In this document: piece after piece, positions 38,092 through 49,625 of the stretch
Position numbering within the stretch: position 1 is the stretch's first letter
Layout: each line of letters begins with the position of its first letter
NCBI GenBank assembly: GCA_920105625.2
Contig: OV050032.1
Coordinates: 8,794,129-8,858,128, forward strand
DNA length: 64,000 nucleotides
Direction of reading: 5' to 3'
From: Clusia tigrina
Lineage: Eukaryota; Arthropoda; Insecta; Diptera; Clusiidae
The notes under the pieces: generated by a model
The model's database searches: none
What the model saw: the letters and a program-made list of their open reading frames with translations, nothing else
Told to the model about the DNA's origin: nothing
Made by a program: the position numbers and the translations under genes

Positions 38092-38403
38092 GTCTGAAGA
38101 AGATTTGCAACTAGTGCTGTCATATTTCTAGAAAGCTTCGATTTGGCGACTTCTCGGTTTCTTTTTGACCACTTGTTCAACTCAATAAAGATTGAGCTCA
38201 ATTGATTGTGCATCACCGATGTATTGGCAGTGATCCCGAATGCTTGGGTCTGAAGAAGATTTGCAACTAGTGCTGTCATATTTCTAGAAAGCTTCGATTT
38301 GGCGACTTCTCGGTTTCTTTTTGACCACTTGTTCAACTCAATAAAGATTGAGCTCAATTGATTGTGCATCACCGATGTATTGGCAGTGATCCCGAATGCT
38401 TGG
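38092..38403. repeat. 156-bp tandem duplication
   Basis: Two almost identical copies, starting gtctgaagaagatttgcaac at 38092 and 38248. Each contains the segment agattgagctcaattgattg, with the self-complementary core caattgagctcaattg-type sequence. Confidence 0.9.
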
Positions 38404-39404
38404 TTCTGGAGAAGTTATTCGGTGCGAGTGGTCTGACCGTTCACTTTATACAAGATAAATATTTGCTCGAATTGTGGCCACCTAAGCCCGGTCTGTTTGC
38501 TATTTACTCATGTTTTAGTTGTTGTTAATTGGATTGTTGTTGGAAATTATGAAAATTGCTATAAAAAAGTGCCCCACACAGACTCGCCTCATAACCGGAA
38601 ATGTGAAAAATGTGTTAGTGTATCGCGTTTGTCGTTGTTAACTTGTTTAAACAGTGTGAACCTCGCCCCTATTTGCAACATGAAAACGTTTTTTCGTTTT
38701 TTTTTTACCATAATAAATTATGACACACAAGCGAGCTTCAGAAATTCAGTTACTGGAACGTGAAATTTTTCTTTTTATGCAATAATAAAAATGAATGAGG
38801 TGCCTACGACCGCCCTATTCGGAGCGGGAAGAGACAAAACGCGCCAACAACGACTGTGGGGACGCGCCGTAGTTGTGCGTTTGTGTGTGTGTGTGTGAAC
38901 ATGGTCGTGCACACTCACTTCAAATCCAACTAAAAATTGAACCTTGTTGGCGGCTTATGTGGCGGCCTCATTGCGTACCCTACGACGACCGACCACCCCA
39001 GGCACGCCTGTTCGGTGTGAATGTGTTTATGAAGAATGGCTAAAATCACACATTTGCAAAATAATAACGAGCAGTTGCAGTCCCTACAGTCGGCGCATTC
39101 ACACTCCTCGATTTAAACGGTTCAGTACTCTGGTGGCTCATTCAGAGATGTGGTGCGCCTGTGTCCGGCTTTTCTTTGTTCACGAAATGACCCTCATGTG
39201 AACAGTATCGGAGCGCCTTGAAATGGCCCTCTTTTGAACGTAATGAGTAAATGCTTGAGGTATGGAGACCTACACGCCCCCACCTGGAATAATGCTGAAC
39301 CAAATTTCACATTGTGCCCTATCATTTCATATCAAACAGTCCCTGTAGCCAACTGCCGCATCACAGATTGTCACGATGAATAGAAAAAAGTTCTTTTTCC
39401 ACCT

Positions 39405-40640
39405 GAACCACTTCAGATCTTCTTTCTTCAGGTCTTGTCTATTCAGGTGTTGATTCTTCAGGTCTTGCTTCTTCACGTCTTCCCTATTCAGTTCTAGCCT
39501 ATTCAGGTCTTGGTTCTTCAAGTCTTGCCTATTCAGGTCTTGCCTGTTCAAGTGTTGCTTCTTCAGGTCGTGCCTTTTCAGGTCTTGGCTATTCCGATTT
39601 CCCTTCTTTAGGTCTTCCCTATTGAAGTGTTGGTTCTTCAGGTCTTGCTTCTTCACGTCTTCCCTATTCAGGTCTTGCTCTATTGCGGTCTTGCCTCTTC
39701 AGGTCTTGCCTATTAAAGTCTTGCTTCTTCAGGTCTTGCTTCTTGAGATTTTGGCTATTCAGATTGTCCCTATTTAGGTCTTACCTCTTCAAGTCTTGTT
39801 TCTGCAGGTCGTGCCTTTTCAGGTCTTAGCTATTGAGATTTCCCTTCTTCAGGTCTTCTGTATTGAAGTGTTGGTTCTTCAGGTCTTGCCTATTAAAGTC
39901 TTGCTTCTTCAGGTCTTGCTTCTTGAGATTTTGGCTATTCAGATTGTCCCTATTTAAGTCTTACCTCTTCAAGTCTTGTTTCTTCAGGTCGTGCCTTTTC
40001 AGGTCTTGGCTATTGAGATTTCCCTTCTTCAGGTCTTCCCTATTGAAGTGTTGGTTCGTCTGGTCTTGCTTCTTCACGTCTTCCATATTCAGGTCCTCCC
40101 TCTTAAGGTCTTGCCTATTTAGGTCTTGCCTCTTCAGGTCTTAGCTATTCAGATTTCCTTTCTACAGGTCTTTCCTATTGAAGTGTTGGTTCTTCAGGTT
40201 TTGACTATTCAGTTCTTGACTATTCAGGTCTTACCTCTTCAGGTCTTACCTCTTCAAGTCTTACCTCTTCGGGTCTTGCCCCTGCAAGTCTTTCCCCTTC
40301 AGGTCTTGCTCCTGTAGATCTTTGCTCTTCTGGTCTTACCTTTTCTGGTCTTGAGTATGCCAATTTCCCTTCTTCAAGTCTGGCCTATTCAGGTCTTGCC
40401 TGTTCAAGTTTTGCTTCTTTAGGTCGTGCCTTTTCAGGTCTTGGCTATTCAGATTTCCCTTATTCAGGTCAGGGCTTCTCTATTCAGATGTTGGTTCTTC
40501 AGGTTTTACCTATTCAGATGTTGGTTCTTCAGGTCTTATCTCTTCAAGTCTTGCCCCTTCAGGTCTTGCCCTTGCAGGTCTTGCCCCTTCAGATCTTGGC
40601 CTTCAGGTCTTACTTTTTCAGGTCTTGTTTATTCATGCTT
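39405..40640. repeat. 15-bp minisatellite
   Basis: About 80 units of aggtcttgcctattc with variants (cttcttc, cctcttc, ccccttc), and longer blocks repeated within it, for example near 39600, 39840 and 40020. The unit is divisible by 3, so stop-free Phe-Arg-Ser-Cys frames arise on + and Lys-Gln-Asp-Leu frames on -. Confidence 0.93.
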
Positions 40641-41230
40641 CTTCTTAAGCACCCTGAGTAAAATCGATGTAGTGAACGAATAGGCAGAAGCACTCAGCCA
40701 CTGGCACTGCCACTGACATGTTACCATACCGACCACGCCTCTTTAGTCATCCGCTTTAGTCACTGCTATACGAGTACCGCATTTGCGAATCAATAAAACG
40801 ATAATTGCCGTCAAAGCATAAGAGAAAAAAGCGCCGACCTCCAGCGATACGAGCAGAGCTACCCGTCCTACCACATCCAACCCTACACCGTCCCATCGCA
40901 GCCCACTACACTCCAACCAACTTATCAATTGACGCGTTCAGTAGAATTTTGTCGGACGATGGCAACTAAGCAGCTTATTTGTTGCCCAATTAACCACCAA
41001 GAGAGCTCCTACTACACACGCAAACACTCATACACGCTCAAAATACACACACATACATACATCTGGCGACTACGCTGAGTGCTCTGCGGATACTTTATTG
41101 TTCATTTGTCAAATGTGTCAAATTTAAATTGAATCCATTGACAGCGCTTGTAGCAGGCTTAACTTGGTGCGAGTGTGTTTGTGTGTGTGTGTATGTGTGG
41201 CTTTTAGTGGGTGGGTGGATGTTTGGGGGG

Positions 41231-41260
41231 TGGTTGGTTGGTTGGTTGGTTGGTTGGTTG
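41231..41260. repeat. (GGTT)n microsatellite
   Basis: Seven perfect ggtt units. Confidence 0.92.
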
Positions 41261-42363
41261 TGAGCATGTGCGTTTACTTGTTCCCTTCAAATCTGTGTCA
41301 GTGCCTGTGTGAATGTTGTTGCTGTTGTTGTTGTTGTTGCTTAGTTGACAATTGCCAACGCCGTGCGGCCCCCAACGGAACCGATGAGGCAGCTCAGCTG
41401 CATCTTCTTCTCTTTTTTCCTGGCCTCTTCAATTTTCGCTCGTTTTGCCGTCCATCCTTGCCATGGCGAATTTGTCACCATTAACGCTTTGCTTGCGCCT
41501 AATTAGCGCTCCGGACGGACGGTAGGTAGCAAGCAAGCTCCGCACTTTGACTTGTGCGGTTTGTATAATGACGCTCTGCAGCACCTCTCCTGCCCGCTTA
41601 CACTGTGCTGGGGTCTGTTATGGGCACCTGCCCTCTGCCTCTTGCCTTGTCATGTCTTCTTATTTCATAGTAAAATTGCACACATAAAAGCCAAGTCAAG
41701 TTAACGTTGACAATCTTTTTTAGGGGGTGCCGGAGGGAGCGGAGCTGAGCTGAGCTGACTGGGTTTTGCTTTGCTTTGGTATTGTTGTCTTAACATGGAT
41801 TTTGTTGTTATTGTTTCTGTTGCTGTCGCTGTCGCTGTGTTGTAAGTGCCTACCCCAGTCTAGTTGAGTTACGTTGGCAGTTGTGTGCGGTAGTCCGTCC
41901 GTCGTGATTGACGTGAACTGTGTTTATAAAATTTTTTGTTTGCATATATCAAAAATTGTTTATAAATTGTTGCAAATACCGCGAGAAGGAAGCAGGAAGC
42001 CAGGAAGCCATAACATGTTTGAAGCGTGTCCTAGAAAACGGTAACAATTCAAGTTTTTATTATTTTCAGTACGTACATATATGTGTGTGTGCGCCTAAAA
42101 GTTGGCTATAATTTCTGCCCTGAGTTTTGCAATTATTTTAAAACGGATCTTCTCCAGGTTTTTTCCACTTTTTTGCTGTGCTTCTGCGGTATATTCTTTT
42201 TCCCAGTTTTGGTCTATCGTTCATTTTTCTCAATGCCACATTTTGCTCATGTGGCTTAATGGGGAGGCGCTTATGTAAAGTTCGTTTGATGTTCAGACCA
42301 AAGTATATTTATGTCGTTTATACAAGTATTTCTTGGAGCAGATTTGGTGGTTTGTGTGTGAGC

Positions 42364-42650
42364 ATTTCATGGCTTAACTCTACTCTGGTCCCAGTCTCAC
42401 CAAGCAAACTCTGAGGAAAGGGAACTAAGAATACCTTGGTATACTAATATGTGAGAATATTAGAAAATTCGAGGGTCCGCTCTTATATTCATTCCCTCGG
42501 ACATTCTGTACGACAGAAACCGAATGTCCGAAGGAATTCTCATTCGAATTCTCTAATACTCTCACATATTAGTATGCCAGAGTATTCTTAGTTCTCTTTC
42601 CTCAGAGTTTTCTTGCTGAAACTGGGACCAGTGTGGAATTAAGCCATGAA
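42364..42650. repeat. Long near-perfect inverted repeat (hairpin of about 290 bp)
   Basis: The left arm from 42364 (atttcatggcttaa, ctggtcccagt, aaactctgaggaaag, gaactaagaatac, atactaatatgtgaga) is matched by the reverse complement of the right arm ending near 42650, with about a dozen mismatches over roughly 105 bp. Inside, attccctcggacattc (about 42491) pairs with gaatgtccgaaggaat (about 42520), leaving a loop of only a dozen bases. No terminal duplication or protein is seen. It may be a foldback element or a hairpin-RNA source. Confidence 0.85.
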
Positions 42651-43745
42651 ATCCCTCGATTGGTGTTTTGTCCCGATCAAAAGTTTATCTCGCTCTTAAC
42701 ATGGCATACCATGGGAAGCTGATTCCGTCGTTTTTTTTTTATCAGAAATTTTGTCCGTTCTTTCCCTCCTTCGATAGATTGTTTATCAAGACAAGCCCCA
42801 GCATCAAATGGCTCTGTTTCTTCAGGTAATTGTTTTCATTTTCTCGTAGTTTTCTGCTCTGTTTTATACCACGGCCTCAAATATTTTGGTCAATTCAATT
42901 ACTCAGACAACTGAGCATTATAATTGCATAAAATTCATCGACGCTTCTTTCTCTTGCTTGAGTGGGAGGACACACTATAATTGAGTGTCTAGCAGAAGGT
43001 CCTAATTCTTCAGAATTCACTGCAGAGTTTTAATAATTAAGCTGAAACTGCCTCTTAAACGGCTTCATATTATTGTTACCTGCAACATGACGGGGGAGTC
43101 GTGCCTTTTCCCGGCGCTGTCCTTGCGCTGACTATCACCATCCCAAGTAAGGGCACTTTTTAGTCAGTGCTTGAACGGCACCACACCGTGGTATCACAAT
43201 GGGCCACTCGGTGTTCGCTCCAGTGTGCTTTTGCCAAACTAGGCTGCCACTCCTACCTACCTACCATTGTTACCACCTCAAGGTGTGTGGAAATAAAGCG
43301 AAGGCAAGCTCAGCACTTTCCGCCCCTTGACCTCTTTCTATTATGATTTTATGAACCACCCAAAGAATGAGACAAATTATGGGCATCAGTTTGCATCCCT
43401 TTCATCCCCCAATAGCTCACACAACAGAGTGGAAACTAAATTCCCAACCAGAGCGCCTTTTCACAACGGAAAAATTGACAGTAAACAAAAGTTGCACAAA
43501 TGAAACAATATCGCAATATCATCAGATCACAGTTTTTGACTGTAGTTGTTCCTCTTACAGGACACGAGCGGCTCTGAGAGATTGACTTCACCTTCCATAA
43601 TGCTTCATGGTTGTGCGTACCATTGGGTGATATTACTGTAAAAGAGGTGGTGTGTGATTGTTGTGGTTGCCTTCTTTAGGTATCACATCGTTACCAGAGT
43701 TATTAGAATGCCCCATTTTGCTCGGACTGCGAGTTCAGCCCCCCT

Positions 43746-43760
43746 CCCCCCCCCCCCCCC
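43746..43760. repeat. Poly-C run
   Basis: Fifteen C in a row, preceded by further C-rich sequence. Confidence 0.95.
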
Positions 43761-44235
43761 GGAAAGCGCAGTGTAATTGTTGGCAGTAGCTTTTTGCTGT
43801 GCTCTTGCTAGTTCTGCTGGTCCTCCAAAGGCAAGTGCAAGCGATCATCGTAGCACTGGTTAGAATGTGGAACTAGTTGCTTGCGTCAGCGGCTCAAGGT
43901 CCTATTTGACAAAATGGCAACAAAAATATTTCCTCAAAGCAAAACCCAACACATTTTTATGAATGCCTTTTTTGCATTTAAATAAATTTGCTGCACTGTG
44001 GTGGCACCCAAATAGGTGGCAATTGAATGGGGAATGCTGGCGTTGTGTGATGTGCTCCGACAGCGCGCAAACCAGCAACGAGAAAATTAGCTAAAAATAA
44101 AGACACCGAACTCTGCAAGTAGAAAAGGCCAAAAACGTACAAACAGAGCACATCAGTGGAGCATTTAGTTTGCCTATTTTGAGCTGTGACACCAACTGGC
44201 ACAGTAACAAGCGAGCAGACGAGCGAGCGGGCGCC

Positions 44236-45282
44236 TCAGTTCCCTCAGTTCGCGCTCAGTTCCCAATTTCTCTGCGTTTGCGCGTTCCGTTCGTTCTTTT
44301 TGCTTGTGAAAAAAAGTGAAAAATTCATGAAAATTTTGTGTTTTTTTTCAAATTTTCTTTTCTTTTTGAAAACTTTAATTTTGCCAGCGTTCCGTTCCGT
44401 TCAGTTCAGTTTAGTTCAGTTCAGTTCAGTTCAGCTGAGTGCGATACAGTTCAGTTGGATACGATCGCTTTTTGAATTTTCATGTTTGAGTTGCGCGCGC
44501 GTTTGCGCTGAGCAGGAGTACCCCAACAAACACACACACACACTCGCATCACACACACTGGCACGCATACATACAAACGTAGCCACACTCGAAATCAGAC
44601 TTTCGCCAATACAGTACTGCAAAAGGCCGCGCGGTAATCATTCTAGCCAGCAACGGGCGCGGGCTCCGATAAAGCAAACATCGCTTTAAACGTGTCGCGT
44701 ATTAACATTGAAATGCTGGAAAAGCCACTCCAAAAACAAATATAAATAAATATTATAATATAATATAATTGATTATTTTATCAGTGGTGGTGTTTGCGGC
44801 TCTTCTTGTTGTTGTTTTTGTAGTTTTTGTTAGTGTTCGAGCGCGACGCTTATCAAACAGGCAGCGCTTTTACGACTTATTCGGCCACGTTTGGCTCCGC
44901 GGACGCGAATATCCATCAAACGGGCTATTGACGGGCGCAGTCCACTACACTCCCGGCCCAGTCTATAATCCAATCTGTCAATTGCAGTTGAGGTTTTGTG
45001 TGAAATTCGGGTTTTCCCGCGCGTACACCCCCTCCTTCATTTTGTTTTTCTTTTATTATGTAAAGCGCAAAGTGCAAGAAAAATCGGAAAATTGTTTCGA
45101 ATTGAATTGTGAAGAAAACTCAACATCAAATAAAAATAAACAAAAAATTATTAAATACAACAAATTGGAAAAATTTTCCAAAAAGTGCTACGAACATTTC
45201 TAAAAATAACGCTCAAGGAGCAGAAAAACGAAAACAAAATAAATAAAAACACAAACAAAAAATAAATAAATCGTATATACTC
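44236..45282 (+). promoter_or_regulatory. Svil: Candidate internal promoter and non-coding first exon
   Basis: Nine TCAGTT sequences, the fly initiator consensus, lie between 44236 and 44456, partly as a TTCAG microsatellite (44401-44435). Downstream comes text typical of fly 5' leaders (gtgaaaaaaagtgaaaaatt; gtgcaagaaaaatcggaaaa; aaaaagtgctacgaac), then a possible donor tactc/gtatgt at 45283. A transcript from here would join the 48317 exon and could start at the Met in FMLTRS. No TATA box seen. Inference from composition only. Confidence 0.3.
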
Positions 45283-45879
45283 GTATGTAATATATAATAT
45301 AGGAGGAGAAAATTGGGAGAAACAAAATTTATTTATGTGCAAAAAGTAAAAATAAAATATAAAAAGTGCGGAGAAATTGAAATTGAGTGCGGATTCGTTA
45401 TACAAAATTCGTATTTTTGGCCTGTGTGCGCTCTGTGTGTGGGTCTCTCTCTCTCTGTCTCTGCCTCTGCCTCTCTCTCCGTGTCGCTGCAAATCTAGAG
45501 CGATATTTATTAAGTTAGATTATTGTTGTTGTGGCTCGTCTTGTAAAAAATAGCGGAATAAAACTACCCTCTTTCAATCGAATATTGCGAGATTTTCTTG
45601 TTCATGTTGTTGTTGTTGCCCGAAAACACCGTATATAGATCTAAATGGTGGTATATATTTACACCTGTTGTTCACATTTCCTTCACCTACTTCTTAACAT
45701 AAAATTCTTGTTTGTTGCTAACTCCTCACCAACAGTGAAAGTCGATCCTAAGAAACCTTTGATTGGTTCTGGATTCTAACTTAGATCCGTCAAGGCTGCC
45801 AAAAATTAACGACACTCACCCTATGTGAATTTTGCAGCACTTTAATGACTTTTTCCGGCATTTTTAAACATATTGTTAA

Positions 45880-46300
45880 GACATTGCCCTCCTGACAATA
45901 TATATTGTTACGAAATTGCCCTTCTGAGACAATTTATTCTAACTCTCAATACTTGGATTCGTACCACTGGATTGTGTAGTACTCAAACAATCGCTGGAAT
46001 TAGTCCAGAAGGCAACAGTCAATATAGAATATTACTACGAAATTGCCCTCCTACCAATTTATTCTAACTCTCAATACTCGGATTCGTACCACTGGATTGT
46101 GTAGTACTCAAACAATCGCTGGAATTAGTCCAGAAGGCAACAGTCAATATAGAATATTACTACGAAATTGCCCTCCTGCCAATTTATTCTAACTCTCAAT
46201 ACTCGGATTCGTGCCACTGGATTGTGTAGTAATGAAACAATCGCTGGAATTAGTCCAGAAGGCAACAGGCAATATAGAATATTGTTACTAAATTGCCAAA
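45880..46300. repeat. 125-bp tandem repeat, three copies, possibly LTR-derived
   Basis: The segment ctggattgtgtagta recurs at 45967, 46092 and 46217 (125-bp spacing) within units carrying acgaaattgccctcctg and aacaatcgctggaattagtc. The AT-rich stretch and promoter-like sequence after it (46300-46640) give an LTR-like impression, but no partner LTR or coding region is present. Confidence 0.75.
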
Positions 46301-46555
46301 TAACAATGTAATCAAACAATCGCTGGTTAAATGAAAATAATTAACTTTATTTAATTATTGCTATTTACACACTTAATAATTACTTAATTTACTTTATTAC
46401 AATTTGCACTTTATTTAATAATTCATTTAATCACTTCTCGACTATTGTAACTGCTGCAAGTGAAATGCACGATATACACACTGTTACGATTGCTATTCAA
46501 CTGCGTGTCGACCTTAATTGTGTGGTAGCATATATACCTTTCTTATGGTTGAAGT

Positions 46556-46570
46556 AGAACATTCTAGAAC
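46556..46570. promoter_or_regulatory. Perfect three-unit heat-shock element
   Basis: AGAACATTCTAGAAC matches nGAAnnTTCnnGAAn exactly. A related imperfect palindrome (aattcgagattattctcgaa) follows about 20 bp later. It probably belongs to the repeat-derived sequence around it; no heat-shock gene is adjacent. Confidence 0.45.
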
Positions 46571-46671
46571 ATTGCCTACACTTCGGTAGAAATTCGAGAT
46601 TATTCTCGAATTTTATCTACACTTCGAAAGAGGGTTCTGGAGTAAGCTTTTTTTCGGATAAATTGTGTCTT

Positions 46672-47455
46672 GACTCCTCTCTCGTAGGAACTGCACTTAA
46701 TAGAGGTATCCTAAAAGTATGCTATCATTTATGTTTCAATATGAAAGAATATTGGCGAAAACCCATAAACCACATCCGGCCCAAATACGTTCCTCCTGTT
46801 CAAGCCACGAACAGCTGCGGCCAAGTTTCTTCAAACAATGTAGACACTTATTATCTTTCTGGCTATATTCGTTGTTTCTTCTATCAAATTACAGCACAAG
46901 AAGTTTCCAGAGACTGAATCGTATTATGAGAGTTAGTAGTAAAAAGATTAGCTCCATCAATTCCCTCATTAAAAGCTCCAAATGGCTGGACCTTTGAAAG
47001 GGATGGGACCTGTTGTCTCATGCGGTATCATAAGGGGTCAAGGATGGCGAAAGGATCCAAATTTATATGCATATTCTCCATCAGCTGCTTCATTAAAAGC
47101 TCCAAATGGCTGGACCTTTGAAAGGGATGGGACCTGTTTTCTCATGCGGTATAACAAGGGGTCAATAATGGTCTAAGGGCGCCCTTCGGGCGGCCGCTTG
47201 ACCTACCTACCTACCTACCTACCTACCTACCTACCTACCTACCTACCTACCTACCTACCTACCTACCTACCTACCTACCTTAGTCGGACCCACATCTACA
47301 TAACTACCAAATTGCGTCCCTATTCCATCAATTGGACCGAAGTCATTTTAAAAATGGTGGAAATAGTAGTATTGTCAAGCCTTCTGGTCGCTTCTCACTC
47401 GCTCGAATGCTACAAATCATGCGAGAGGAAATGAGAGTCATGGAAATGACTCTAT
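46672..47455 (+). mobile_element. Dispersed repeat element, copy B
   Basis: Matches the reverse complement of 24836-25335 through most of its length. It is longer because of an internal direct duplication (ggctggacctttgaaaggga at 46984 and 47108, 124 bp apart), an ACCT expansion and an inserted segment around 47281-47360. Small open frames exist (for example near 46719) but none is recognisable. Confidence 0.6.
47201..47280. repeat. (ACCT)20 microsatellite inside element copy B
   Basis: Twenty uninterrupted acct units at the position where copy A has about three. Confidence 0.95.
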
Positions 47456-48316
47456 TTGGCAGATAATGTCAGTTCCCTCACTCACGGAATATTACAGAAA
47501 AAGTGGCCACTACTGAAATTGTCCCGTTTCCGTTTTTCTGTAACGTCCTGAGGATTCTATGAATGCTGTGACCCCACTGGGTCACATCTGGTAGAGCACT
47601 CAGCTGTGGAGAGAAGGCAATATGCATCTTGTTTTGTGGGTTTTTGTGCAGCCGCCGTAATTTTTGGCGGGTTGGCCGGGTTGGCATAGGGAAGAACGAC
47701 ACTTAACGAGATCGTTATTTGTAACGAGTTGTGACTGGTTCGCTTTTAGGGCGTAGCGAGTTGGAACTGTGCTGCTGGACAAGTTAAAGCTATTTTTATT
47801 GTTTGTCCATTGAATAAACCATTTTTTTTTTTTACCCATATGGAAATATCAATATTGACGGAGCATTTGTTGCCAGTGCAGACACTTGTTTAGGGGTAAC
47901 TAACTATTCAGCTCTCTGGACGGTGCTGTAATCGCATTCACTCCTCTACAAGACTACAGACGGGATTTTCCTTGCTTTGGACAAGTAGATCCAAGCCTCA
48001 GCAGTCCATATGCTGGCAAGTCATTTGGGACTGTGCCATCATGGACACAGGACTTCAGCAGTAGGAAAGCGAGCGAAACCGCTTCACAATTGGTTTTTGT
48101 TTTTCTTTTGCTTGCCCTCCACGTTGGTTTTTTCCGCTCTCATCCAATTGAAATTTTATGTTGATCCCGAAGTGTGTTTCCTGCAAACCGAATTAATTTT
48201 GTAATTCTTTTTTTATATGAGTTGAAAGCAAGTTGAATTGTGAAAGGAAACAACAATTAAATTTATTAATTGAACGAACTCAAAGCTAACCAATCACCCA
48301 CCTCCCTTCTTCGCAG

Positions 48317-48915
48317 CTTTAAAAGTTCATCCGCAACCTCTGCCTTTAAAGCAGCCGGTTCCCTGGATGGTCTGAATTCGGTGGCAATATACTCGGATCC
48401 GCAACGAAATCAGCAAGAACAGCATTTCTACCATCATCACCACCACCACCACTATCATCACCACCACGAAACCCCGGAAGCGTTTATGTTAACTCGTAGC
48501 GCTACGCAACCACAAAAGCGATTCCCAACTGCGACCAGTCTGCTACTATCGCCACTGGGGTCCAACAACGAGGACGACGACGAAGAGGCCGACAATTCTC
48601 ACAACAACACACTGAACAACACCACCCGTAACGCCTCCGAACATTTAACACACTCCGTGAACAGTGACGCTGAGCGAATTTTCGAGATGTCTGGCATCGA
48701 ACAAGATGCCGCCAATACTACTACTGGCTCCTCTCACCTAGCCAGTGTGGCAGAGACCACGTCACAGTCAGTGAAGAGTGGCAGTGGTGGCGGTGGTGGG
48801 GGCCTGGTGCACTCGAATAGCGTACGCGCTCGGGCCAACATGTTCCAGCAGATGCAAGATAAGAAATTGGCCGCCGCAGCATTCGCCAAGGACGAGCAGA
48901 CTTCGGATAAAAGCG
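48317..48915 (+). CDS. Svil: Supervillin-like protein, His-run exon with RARANMFQQMQDKK block
   Basis: The acceptor cttcttcgcag puts the first base into a Val codon started at 35649 (phase 2). The donor agc g/gtaagt leaves phase 1. About 199 codons: FKSSSATSAFKAAGSLDGLN, a His-rich run (residues ~37-50), acidic NNEDDDEEADNSHN, DAERIFEMSGIEQDAA, a Gly run (GSGGGGGG) and the helical segment NSVRARANMFQQMQDKKLAA near the end. The last segment looks like a conserved interaction helix. From its donor, phase 1 permits splicing to 49579 (short terminal exon), 51988 or later exons. Confidence 0.85.
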
Positions 48916-49087
48916 GTAAGTTTTTATTGTTCATTGAATTTAAGAAAAACAAAACATTCTTGGCATGATGAAAGAAGCATTCATTAACCCACAACGCAGC
49001 ATTAAGAAATCAAGCTTTACAGTTCTGCGCATGCGCATGGATTTGTTCATTAACACCACAATTGTCATTAGAGTAATAAATCTATGA

Positions 49088-49330
49088 GAAGCCAATAGCT
49101 TGCATTGCATGTCAATCAATCCTGGTACGCCACAGTCCGTTTAGGGGATGTTTGTAGATGAACTGATGATTTACTTAACAGGTTCCTAGGAACTGACCAA
49201 ACATCTGTGGGAAGCCAATAGCTTGCATTGCATGTCAATCAATCCTGGTACGCCACAGTCCGTTTAGGGGGTGTTTGTAGATGAACTGATCTATTACTTA
49301 ACAGGTTCCCAGTTACTGAACAAACATCTT
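49088..49330. repeat. 123-bp tandem duplication
   Basis: Copies start gaagccaatagcttgcattg at 49088 and 49211 and differ at few positions. Confidence 0.9.
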
Positions 49331-49578
49331 AAATTGCTATATAGACTGCTTAACTGGAGTTTAGAGAGGTACATTCACAGCTAAAGCAGCCAAACGCCTT
49401 CTAATACAAGTGCTGAGGAAGAGACAGGGATACAAATGTAGGAGTGTTTTTGCATCCTTCTCCGCATATGTGGTGCTTACCGAAGATAGCACAATTCTGT
49501 AGTCACAATTGTAACAAGCCTCCACTATCTCTCTTTCTATCTTCTTCTCTCTCCGTTACTACCTTTCTACATCATCAG

Positions 49579-49625
49579 TAGCGGCACCGAAGCGTAAACT
49601 GGCTTCATCAAAAAAGCTCAAGTAA
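49579..49625 (+). CDS. Svil: Candidate alternative last exon with a basic tail
   Basis: An excellent pyrimidine tract (about 49522-49570) leads to catcatcag. Entered in phase 1, as required after 48915, it reads VAAPKRKLASSKKLK followed by TAA at 49623-49625. The tail is strongly basic, like a bipartite nuclear localisation signal. AATAAA is found at 49646 and again at 49840, the second better placed for polyadenylation. A splice out at aa/gtaact would leave phase 2, which no downstream acceptor fits, so a terminal exon is preferred. The product would be a supervillin N-terminal isoform without gelsolin repeats. Confidence 0.5.

Larger units (their letters stand above)
35650..48316 (+). other. 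Svil: Long intron (12.7 kb) between the 33561 and 48317 exons
   Basis: GTAAGT donor and cttcttcgcag acceptor, both phase 2 (gt+c gives Val). It contains the 55-bp array, a possible alternative last exon (37640), a 156-bp duplication, the 15-bp array, GGTT and poly-C tracts, the 42.4-kb hairpin, a possible promoter (44.2-45.3 kb), 125-bp duplications, and dispersed element copy B. Nothing recognised in 36.9-37.6, 38.4-39.4, 40.7-41.2, 41.4-42.3, 42.7-43.7 and 47.5-48.3 kb beyond short microsatellites such as the TTG run at 41313-41340. Confidence 0.75.

Noticed and set aside
39327..40683. Phe-Arg-Ser-Cys (+) and Lys-Gln-Asp-Leu (-) repeat frames
   Set aside because: 15-bp array; the pentapeptide period equals the DNA unit.
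43561..43640. Strong-looking acceptor cctcttacag at 43560 as a supervillin exon
   Set aside because: In the required phase 2 the frame stops after seven codons.
44186..45203. Frames of 167 and 144 codons in the leader-like region
   Set aside because: Composition follows the A/T-rich leader; no Met context or domain. Treated as possible 5' untranslated sequence.
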